Source: Gemmatimonadales bacterium (GTDB lineage Bacteria; Gemmatimonadota; Gemmatimonadetes; Gemmatimonadales; GWC2-71-9). From it: a stretch of DNA of 29,825 bases. A program made the translations under genes and the position numbers. A model generated the notes under the pieces. The model was given only the letters and a program-made list of their open reading frames with translations, was not told where the DNA came from and made no database searches. The stretch spans positions 1 to 29,825 of the forward strand of contig JAUVTI010000005.1 in assembly GCA_030601605.1 (NCBI GenBank). The letters run 5' to 3'. Positions 24,050 through 29,825 of this stretch are shown here, in pieces (position 1 is the first letter of the stretch; every line of letters begins with the position of its first letter).

Positions 24050-25870
24050 GTGCGGTGGAATCGATCGATTACGACGACCGTCTTTGCAGGGCTCTTCGCG
24101 GGCCTCGCGCTCTCCGTCGCGCCGGCGGAGGCGCAGCTGGCCACCAGGCGCGCCACTGAGCGGGCGCTCTTTCTCATTCCGGCTCCGCAGAGTCCGGACG
24201 ACTCCGCCTTCGTCGTAGCGCTCGCGGACGACGTGCGCGACCAGATGGCATCACGCTTGCGGCGTCAGATCGTCACCATTCCCAGCACCGACATCTGCCG
24301 CGTCCTGGAGGAGTCGGCGTACGAGTGCGACGCTGCACTCAACCCCGCGGATGCCGATCGCCTGGCACAGGCAATGCGCGCCGACGTGTACATCGTGGGA
24401 TCCATGTGGCGCGAGGACGATGCACCCGTATCGCGCTTCCGCATGGTCGACGTGCGGCGCACCGGCCTGTCCGGCTGGATGACGGTGGAGGGCGCTGCCG
24501 GGGCGTCGCCGGAGGAATTCGCGACCATTATCCTCGACTCGCTCGAGCACCAGATGGAGGCAGCCCGTTGGGCGCGGGAGTGCATCGAGGAGCGGGATCG
24601 GGGAGACTTCGAGGACGCGATGGAGCGGGCGCACCGGGCGTTCGCCATTTATCCCAACCACCCGTCGGCGGCGATGTGCGCCGAGGTCGTATCCGAGGTG
24701 TTGCGGCAGCCGGCGGACTCGCAGATTGTCCACGTGCGGCGGGCCGTGGCCGGAGACTCGCTGCTCTCGCGCGGGTGGGAGCGTCTGGGGCGCCTCTATC
24801 AGGCGAGGGGTGACTCCACTGCGGCGCTCTTGGCCTTCGCGCAGCAGAGCCGCACGCGCCCGACCGATCGGAAGCTCAGGATGGGCGTCATCGCCGGCGC
24901 CATCACTATGGACGCGTACGATGTGGCGCGCGATCTGGCCGACGAGTGGCTGGCCGTCGTCCCGGCGGACCTCGGGATCCTGCAACTCAAGGCCCGTGCC
25001 TGCGTGGAGGGTGGCCTCTGGGACTGCGCGCTCGATGCCTTGACGCAGCAGTACGCAATAGACTCGACCCTGGTCGGCGACTCGGTGTTCTACCGGCAGG
25101 TGATCGGCGCCGCCCAGTCGTTGGGTAGCACGACCGCGCAGCTCGAATGGTCGGCTGAAGCCGTGCGCCACATTCCGGGCTCGGCGTCCCTGTGGCGCGC
25201 GCACGCGTCGGCCCTGGTGGCGGAGGCCGGCACGGTTGGCGCGGTGGCAGGGGTGGAATCCGACCCGGGCCGGGCGGACTCGCTCGCCGCGCTGGAGCAG
25301 GTCTACACCGACTCGGCCGTGGCCGTCTACGAGCACCTGCTCGCCACAGACGCCACCGACGTGCGCAGCGCCCTGGCCGCAGCCCGACTCCTGCTGGGCG
25401 TGGTCGAGATCGACACGGCGATCCCCCTGGATACTGCGCGGCTCCTCAAGGGCGGCGAGTTTCTCGTGCGGGCCGTGGCGGCCAGCCCTGCGGACACGTC
25501 GGTGCTGATGAACGTGGCCGTGACGTTTTACCAGAGGGGCTCGGCCCTGGTACGCGCGCGGATGCTGTTCCGGACGGCCGTAGCCTGGTTGGAACACTCG
25601 ACGGAGTACGACGTGCTGGGCCGGCTCCCTCCCCAGAACTACTTCTTCCTCGGGCTCGGCTACATGTTCCTCATATACGAGTTCGACCAGGAAGTCACGG
25701 CCACCCAGTCGTGCGAGCTGGTCGACGAGGAAGCCGGAATGGTTGCGCGGGGCAAGGAAGCCATGACGCTGGGGGCGCAGCTGGCGCCGGACCAGGCGAA
25801 CCGGTTCCTGCAGCAGTTCAACACGTTCGAGGAGCGGATCCCGCAACTACGCCGGGCGTGGTGCCAATAG
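24050..25870 (+). CDS. Secreted TPR protein with CsgG/TolB-like N-terminal domain
   Basis: A 606-residue exported protein. A signal peptide with an n-region RWNR, a hydrophobic core and a cleavage site near AEA-Q ends about residue 28. The next part (about 33-150) alternates short strands and helices (ALFLIPAP, DDVRDQMASRL, AQAMRADVYIVGSMW), resembling the fold used by CsgG/TolB/FlgO N-terminal domains. TPR-like helices fill the rest, ending in a Phe/Tyr-rich region. I prefer GTG 24050 over ATG 24041, because GGAGG (24036-24040) touches the ATG but is 9 bases from the GTG. It stands alone between two tRNA genes. I do not recognise a named family; periplasmic or cell-surface location is inferred. 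Confidence 0.8.
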   Translation: MRWNRSITTTVFAGLFAGLALSVAPAEAQLATRRATERALFLIPAPQSPDDSAFVVALADDVRDQMASRLRRQIVTIPSTDICRVLEESAYECDAALNPADADRLAQAMRADVYIVGSMWREDDAPVSRFRMVDVRRTGLSGWMTVEGAAGASPEEFATIILDSLEHQMEAARWARECIEERDRGDFEDAMERAHRAFAIYPNHPSAAMCAEVVSEVLRQPADSQIVHVRRAVAGDSLLSRGWERLGRLYQARGDSTAALLAFAQQSRTRPTDRKLRMGVIAGAITMDAYDVARDLADEWLAVVPADLGILQLKARACVEGGLWDCALDALTQQYAIDSTLVGDSVFYRQVIGAAQSLGSTTAQLEWSAEAVRHIPGSASLWRAHASALVAEAGTVGAVAGVESDPGRADSLAALEQVYTDSAVAVYEHLLATDATDVRSALAAARLLLGVVEIDTAIPLDTARLLKGGEFLVRAVAASPADTSVLMNVAVTFYQRGSALVRARMLFRTAVAWLEHSTEYDVLGRLPPQNYFFLGLGYMFLIYEFDQEVTATQSCELVDEEAGMVARGKEAMTLGAQLAPDQANRFLQQFNTFEERIPQLRRAWCQ

Positions 25871-25877
25871 TGGGCGG

Positions 25878-25906
25878 TTGAATTCGGATCGTGGCAGGCC
25901 TACATT
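25878..25906 (+). promoter_or_regulatory. Sigma70-type promoter of tRNA-Asp
   Basis: TTGAAT (25878-25883), an exact 17-base spacer and TACATT (25901-25906) agree well with a housekeeping promoter. Transcription would start near 25913, about 11 bases before the mature tRNA end. Confidence 0.65.
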
Positions 25907-25923
25907 CCCTGCTGCATTGGTTC

Positions 25924-25998
25924 GGGGCTGTAGCTCAGTTTGGTTAGAGTGCCGGTCTGTCACACCGGAGGCCGCGGGTTCGAGTCCCGTCAGCCCCG
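25924..25998 (+). tRNA. tRNA-Asp (anticodon GUC)
   Basis: Complete cloverleaf. The acceptor GGGGCTG pairs with CAGCCCC. The anticodon stem CCGGT/ACCGG closes loop CTGTCAC with anticodon GTC. The T arm is GCGGG, TTCGAGT, CCCGT with one G-U pair. The discriminator is G, as expected for tRNA-Asp, and CCA is not encoded. It is flanked by its own promoter and terminator. Confidence 0.96.
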
Positions 25999-26026
25999 CT
26001 CGAATCATGATGAGAGAGTTTAGACC

Positions 26027-26063
26027 CGGCCCCGCGCGCTTCGCCCGCGGGGCCGTTGTCTTT
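26027..26063 (+). terminator. Rho-independent terminator of tRNA-Asp
   Basis: CGGCCCCGCG (26027-26036) and CGCGGGGCCG (26046-26055) form a perfect 10-base-pair G+C stem with a 9-base loop. It is followed by TTGTCTTT (26056-26063). It lies 28 bases after the tRNA and ends 14 bases before the rsmH start. Confidence 0.8.
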
Positions 26064-26077
26064 GGGGCCGCGCCGCG

Positions 26078-26983
26078 ATGACGCGCCACGTGCCCGTGCA
26101 CGCTGAGGCCGTGGCGCGCTTGGCGGCGGACAGCCGCCGTGTCGTGGACGGGACGGTGGGAAGCGGGGGTCACGCAGAGCGGTTCCGGGCTGCGGGGGCC
26201 GAGGTCCTCGCCGTGGATCGGGACGCCGAGGCGCTCGCCCGTGCCCGGGCCATCGTCGGTGACGAAGGGATTCGGTGGCTCCACGGCTCCTTTGGCGACG
26301 CCGTTGTGCTGGCCGAGATCGACCGGTTTCGGCCCGATTTCGTTCTCCTGGACCTCGGCGTCTCCTCGGAGCAGCTCGACACCGATGCCCGTGGCTTCTC
26401 GTTTCGACCCGGAGCCCCCCTGGACATGAGGATGGGGGCGGCCGGCGAGTCGGCCGCCGAGCTACTCAACGGGATTCCCGAATCCGAGCTGGCCCGGATC
26501 TTCGCCAAGTACGGAGACGAGCGGCGCGCCCGGAGGCTCGCTTCGGAGGTGTGCCGCCGGCGGGCCCGCAAGGCCTTTGCGACCAGTGACGACCTGGTCA
26601 ACGCGATCCGCGCCGTGCTGGGGCCGCGGGCGGGCCCGGCCATCTTCGCGCGACTGTTCCAGGCCGTGCGGATCGCCGTCAATGACGAGCTGGGTGAACT
26701 GGAGCGGGCGCTGCCGGCCCTGCGCGAATCGCTCCAGCCAGGCGGCACTCTCGCCGTCATCAGCTATCATTCCGGGGAGGATCGTATCGTGAAGCTGCAC
26801 TTCAAGGAGTGGGCGCGTGCGTGCATCTGTCCCCCGGCGCATCCGATCTGTACCTGTCGCGGCCGCGCGCTCGGCGTGATCGATCCCCGCAAGCCGGTTC
26901 TGCCGGACGGAGACGAGATCGCAGCGAACCCGCGCGCCCGCAGCGCGAAGTTGAGAGTGTTCCGGAACGATGCCGACGCCTAG
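26078..26983 (+). CDS. rsmH: 16S rRNA (cytosine1402-N4)-methyltransferase RsmH (MraW)
   Basis: SAM-dependent methylation of 16S rRNA C1402 in the ribosomal decoding centre. It has 301 residues, about the family length. Motifs are HVPVHAEAV at the start, DGTVGSGGH (24-32, SAM site), LLDLGVSSEQLD, RGFSFRPGAPLDMRM and SYHSGEDRIVK, plus the Cys-rich CICPPAHPICTC stretch. The ATG at 26078 places HVPV at the normal N-terminal position. It opens the dcw cluster with no mraZ before it. A strong terminator ends 14 bases upstream and no Shine-Dalgarno site is evident, so its promoter is unclear. The 3' end overlaps ftsL by 14 bases. Confidence 0.97.
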   Translation: MTRHVPVHAEAVARLAADSRRVVDGTVGSGGHAERFRAAGAEVLAVDRDAEALARARAIVGDEGIRWLHGSFGDAVVLAEIDRFRPDFVLLDLGVSSEQLDTDARGFSFRPGAPLDMRMGAAGESAAELLNGIPESELARIFAKYGDERRARRLASEVCRRRARKAFATSDDLVNAIRAVLGPRAGPAIFARLFQAVRIAVNDELGELERALPALRESLQPGGTLAVISYHSGEDRIVKLHFKEWARACICPPAHPICTCRGRALGVIDPRKPVLPDGDEIAANPRARSAKLRVFRNDADA

Positions 26984-27260
26984 AGGACGGGTATGGGTGA
27001 CGGCCTGGCTTCTGTTCGTGCTGGCCATACTGGTGTGGGTGGTGGCGCGGCAGACCTCGGCGGTAGTGGCCGCCACGGAGCTGGACTCGCTCAAGAACCA
27101 GCGCTCCCTGCTCGAGGCGCAGCGGGCGCAGCTGCTGCGCCGCATTCGCAGTGCCGAGAGCCGGGCCGTTCTCATTCCCCGCGCGGAGTCACTGGGACTG
27201 CGCCTTCCGGCGGACAGTGAGATAGTGATCCTGCCCGCGCCCACAGGGGAGGGCCGCTAG
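26970..27260 (+). CDS. ftsL: FtsL-like cell division protein
   Basis: A 96-residue bitopic membrane protein. A short basic N-terminus is followed by one membrane helix (about 9-26) and a coiled-coil stretch (about 36-65, LKNQRSLLEAQRAQLLRRI), then a short extracytoplasmic end. FtsL sequences are poorly conserved. The size, topology and position between rsmH and the division transpeptidase make the call. It would link the divisome scaffold (FtsB/FtsQ) to FtsW and FtsI. The start overlaps rsmH by 14 bases and the stop is 2 bases before the next gene. Confidence 0.8.
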   Translation: MPTPRGRVWVTAWLLFVLAILVWVVARQTSAVVAATELDSLKNQRSLLEAQRAQLLRRIRSAESRAVLIPRAESLGLRLPADSEIVILPAPTGEGR

Positions 27261-27262
27261 CC

Positions 27263-29188
27263 GTGGCGCGCCCGCAGCTGCGGCTCCAGGTGGTGCAGGC
27301 GGCCTTCGGCGTGGCCCTCCTGATACTGTTGGCCCGCGCCGGGCAGGTGCAGCTGCTCCAGGGTTCGCGCCATGCCGCGACGGCCCGCTCGCAGCGCACG
27401 GAGCGCGTGGAGCTGGCGGCTCAGCGCGGCACCATCTACGATCGCAACGGCACTCCGCTCGCGCTCACGCAGCGGGTGTACCGGGTGGGCGTCGCACCCA
27501 ACGAGCTGCGCGACGCGGACCACGTGGCCCGGCTGCTCACCGAGGAGCTCGGCGTGCCGCGCGGAGTCGTGCGGCGTGAGCTCTCGGAGCCCTGGGCGTA
27601 CTTCCACGGGCCGTTCACCGCGGTGCAGGTGCAGCGCCTGCTGCACGTGCGGGGTGTCTATCCGGAAGCCGAGCTCGTGCGGTTCTACCCCGATCCCGAT
27701 CTCGCGCGGGCGGTCATCGGGCGGCCCGCTGCTGAGGGACGGCCGGCGAGCGGTCTCGAACGCATCCTCGACTCGGTGCTCGACGGCACGCCTGGCTCGG
27801 CCGTGGTGCTGCGCGACCGCCTCGGGAATACGATCGAGTCGCCCTCCGGCCTCGGCGCGTTTCCCGTGGCCGGGCACGACGTTGAGCTGACGATCGATGC
27901 GGAGCTGCAGCAAATCGTCGAGGGCGCGCTCGCCGAGGGGGTGGAGCTGTACGACGCTGCGGGAGGCGACGTCGTAGTCCTCAACCCCAGGACTGGCGAG
28001 GTGCTCGCTGTGGCGTCGGTCGATGCCTCCGGCCGCAGCGCCACGAGCGCCTTCACCAGCGTGTTCGAGCCGGGCTCGACGGCCAAGCTGTTCGCGGCCG
28101 CCGCGCTGCTGCGCCACGGCTTGGTCGAGGACTCGGACTCGGTGTGGGCGGAGCAGGGCGAGTACCGGGTGGGCAGCCGCACGATTCGGGACGAGCATCC
28201 CAACGGCTGGCTCACCCTGACGGAGGTGATCGAGCAGTCCAGCAACATTGGCATTGCCAAGTTCTCCATGCGTCTCACCCCCGAGTGGCAGTTCGAGCAG
28301 CTCAGGGGATTCGGGCTCGGCTCACCCACGGGTGTGGGTTTCCCGGCGGAGTCGCCGGGCATTCTGAGGGCGCCGTACCGGTGGAGCGGCACAACGCCGG
28401 CCAGCTTGGCAATGGGCTACGAGGTGGCCCTCACTGCCCTGCAGCTGGCGCAGGCCTACGGCGCGATCGCCAACGACGGTGTGATGCTTCAGCCTGCCCT
28501 GGTGCGGGAGATCCGGGCCGCGGACGACCGGATCATTTACCGGCACGCGCCGATACCGGTGCGGCGCGTGGTATCCTCCGAGGTGGCGGCCAAGCTGCGC
28601 GCCATGCTCCACGGCGTGGTGTACCGGGGCGGTACGGGGGCGACGGCGGCGCTCACCAGCTACGAGCTGGCCGGCAAGACCGGTACGGCGCGGCGAGCCG
28701 GCCCGGGCGGTTACATCCCGGGTTCCTACACCGCCAGCTTCGCGTCGCTGTTTCCGGCCGACGATCCGCAGCTCGTCATGGTCGTGAAGCTCGACGACCC
28801 GAAGGGAGTCTACGCGCGAGTCACGGCCGCCCCGATAACTCGCCACGTGGTCGAGCAGCTCCTCGCGGCGCAGAGCGCAGCGCTCGATCGCACGCGCCTC
28901 ACGCGCCCGCAGGCTCCCGCCTCCACCGACGCCGCAATAGCGGCGGGCACCGTTCCGTACGTGGTCGAGTGGCCGGTGATCGAGCGGGCGGACAGCTCCG
29001 TGCCGCGACCGGTGCCCGACGTGACTGGACGGTCGCTGCGCGACGCGGCCCGAGTGCTGCACCGGGCGGGGCTGCGCGTGCGCGTGGACGGCTGGGGGGT
29101 GGTGTACAGTCTCGACCCGGAGCCGGGCACGACGGTGGCGCCGGGGACGGTCGTTACGGTGCGTGCCGTGGAGCGGAGTTCGCGATGA
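27263..29188 (+). CDS. ftsI: FtsI-type penicillin-binding protein (class B transpeptidase) with PASTA domain
   Basis: Monofunctional D,D-transpeptidase that crosslinks septal peptidoglycan outside the inner membrane. It has 641 residues. An N-terminal anchor helix (about 9-25) precedes the RGTIYDRNG motif of class B PBPs. The transpeptidase domain has the nucleophile in STAK (272-275), SSN (326-328) and KTG (472-474). A C-terminal PASTA domain (about 582-637, PVPDVTGRSLRDAARVL) follows. PASTA-tailed division PBPs are common outside the Proteobacteria. GTG at 27263 follows ftsL after 2 bases; the 3' end overlaps murE by ATGA. Position in dcw supports FtsI rather than an elongation or sporulation PBP. 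Confidence 0.94.
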   Translation: MARPQLRLQVVQAAFGVALLILLARAGQVQLLQGSRHAATARSQRTERVELAAQRGTIYDRNGTPLALTQRVYRVGVAPNELRDADHVARLLTEELGVPRGVVRRELSEPWAYFHGPFTAVQVQRLLHVRGVYPEAELVRFYPDPDLARAVIGRPAAEGRPASGLERILDSVLDGTPGSAVVLRDRLGNTIESPSGLGAFPVAGHDVELTIDAELQQIVEGALAEGVELYDAAGGDVVVLNPRTGEVLAVASVDASGRSATSAFTSVFEPGSTAKLFAAAALLRHGLVEDSDSVWAEQGEYRVGSRTIRDEHPNGWLTLTEVIEQSSNIGIAKFSMRLTPEWQFEQLRGFGLGSPTGVGFPAESPGILRAPYRWSGTTPASLAMGYEVALTALQLAQAYGAIANDGVMLQPALVREIRAADDRIIYRHAPIPVRRVVSSEVAAKLRAMLHGVVYRGGTGATAALTSYELAGKTGTARRAGPGGYIPGSYTASFASLFPADDPQLVMVVKLDDPKGVYARVTAAPITRHVVEQLLAAQSAALDRTRLTRPQAPASTDAAIAAGTVPYVVEWPVIERADSSVPRPVPDVTGRSLRDAARVLHRAGLRVRVDGWGVVYSLDPEPGTTVAPGTVVTVRAVERSSR

Positions 29189-29825
29189 GTGGCCTCGGCG
29201 ACTTGCTCAGCGCGCTCTCGGAGGCGGGGCAACTGGTCCAAGCCCCGCAGGACCTTCCCGAGATCACCGACATCACGGACGATTCGCGGCGCGTCGAACC
29301 GGGATCGCTGTTCTGCGCCGTCGAGGGAACTGTGCAGGACGGGCATGCACATGTGTCCGGCGCGCGCGCGCGCGGGGCGGTCGCCGCTCTAGTGACGCGC
29401 TCGGTGCAGGCGGGGATTCCCCAGATCATCGTGCGCGACAGCAGGACCGCCACGACCATTGCCGCGCGCGAGTGGTTCGGCAGGCCGGCCGATGCGCTGC
29501 GTCTGATCGGCGTGACCGGGACGAACGGCAAGACCACGACCGTATCCCTGATTCGCCACTTGCTGAATGCGGGGGGCGCAACCGCGTCGGTGGGCACCGT
29601 GGGCGCGTTCGACGGCGCCGGGGAGATGCTGGAGGGCAGCGGGATGCTCACCACTCCGGGGGCGGTGGAGTTGCAGCGTGCGCTCGCAGAGCTCGTCTCC
29701 CGGGGGGTGACCACCGTGGTCATGGAAGCGTCGTCCCACGCGCTCGATCAGCGGCGGCTCGAGACGCTGGGCTTCGGGGCGGTGGTGTACACCAACTTCA
29801 CGCACGACCATCTCGACTACCACCC
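29185..29825 (+). CDS. murE: UDP-N-acetylmuramoyl-L-alanyl-D-glutamate ligase MurE (3' end cut by window)
   Basis: Cytosolic Mur ligase that adds the third residue (usually meso-diaminopimelate or lysine) to the peptidoglycan stem peptide using ATP. About 213 codons are visible, and the frame is open to the window end. Visible signatures are the N-terminal DDSRRVEPGSLFCAV of the UDP-binding domain, the ATP-binding loop GVTGTNGKTTT, the TTPG stretch, EASSHALDQ and TNFTHDHLDYH. The region that decides between diaminopimelate and lysine is not in the window. The ATG overlaps the ftsI stop (ATGA), as in classical dcw clusters. Confidence 0.95.
   Translation, partial: MSGLGDLLSALSEAGQLVQAPQDLPEITDITDDSRRVEPGSLFCAVEGTVQDGHAHVSGARARGAVAALVTRSVQAGIPQIIVRDSRTATTIAAREWFGRPADALRLIGVTGTNGKTTTVSLIRHLLNAGGATASVGTVGAFDGAGEMLEGSGMLTTPGAVELQRALAELVSRGVTTVVMEASSHALDQRRLETLGFGAVVYTNFTHDHLDYH

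Noticed and set aside
25878..26081. Small coding frame of 67 codons on the plus strand
   Set aside because: It spans the tRNA-Asp promoter, the tRNA and the terminator hairpin, and its translation has no family features.
1..29825. Mobile element, prophage, CRISPR array or defence island
   Set aside because: No transposase, integrase, direct repeats, spacer-like arrays or restriction genes were found, and the tRNA genes show no adjacent integration scar or attachment-site duplication.

Overview
The window is strongly G+C-rich and almost fully coding on the + strand. No stretch over about 70 bases lies outside a gene or RNA. I see no insertion sequence, phage gene, CRISPR array or rRNA. The type-2 IleRS, the many TPR proteins, the DUF4388/PATAN, roadblock and MglA set, and the secreted TPR protein suggest a Gram-negative bacterium outside the Proteobacteria mainstream. 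Gemmatimonadota is my best guess, but it rests on gene content and style and no marker gene proves it.

Region 1 (1-5726) is housekeeping: the 3' part of a trimeric-type purine nucleoside phosphorylase, isoleucyl-tRNA synthetase, a DksA/TraR-type zinc-finger protein, lipoprotein signal peptidase and an RluD-family pseudouridine synthase. These genes are packed, and several overlap.

Region 2 (5728-22821) is the centre of interest: one apparently continuous transcription unit of 17 genes. It opens with cheW-cheY-cheA-cheC, continues with a block of non-classical genes, and closes with cheR-cheD-cheB-cheW-cheW and a TPR protein. The middle block is a large TPR protein, a PATAN/DUF4388 protein, a TPR-roadblock fusion, two further roadblock proteins, an MglA-type small GTPase, a protein with two DnaA-type AAA+ modules but no DnaA DNA-binding domain, and a second PATAN-TPR protein. 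Most junctions overlap by 1-8 nt. No chemoreceptor, flagellar or pilus gene is present. My reading is a chemosensory pathway wired to an MglA/roadblock polarity-type GTPase switch, with TPR/PATAN scaffolds and a DnaA-like ATPase as unusual extra parts.

Region 3 (22815-26063) holds a membrane-anchored metalloprotease-like protein whose signal peptide seems to precede the first ordinary start codon, a small two-helix membrane protein, tRNA-Val(UAC), a secreted TPR protein, and tRNA-Asp(GUC). The tRNA-Asp gene has its own promoter and a very strong terminator.

Region 4 (26078-29825) is the start of the division and cell-wall (dcw) cluster: rsmH, ftsL, a PASTA-tailed FtsI-type transpeptidase and the 5' part of murE, which runs off the window. 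No mraZ precedes rsmH.
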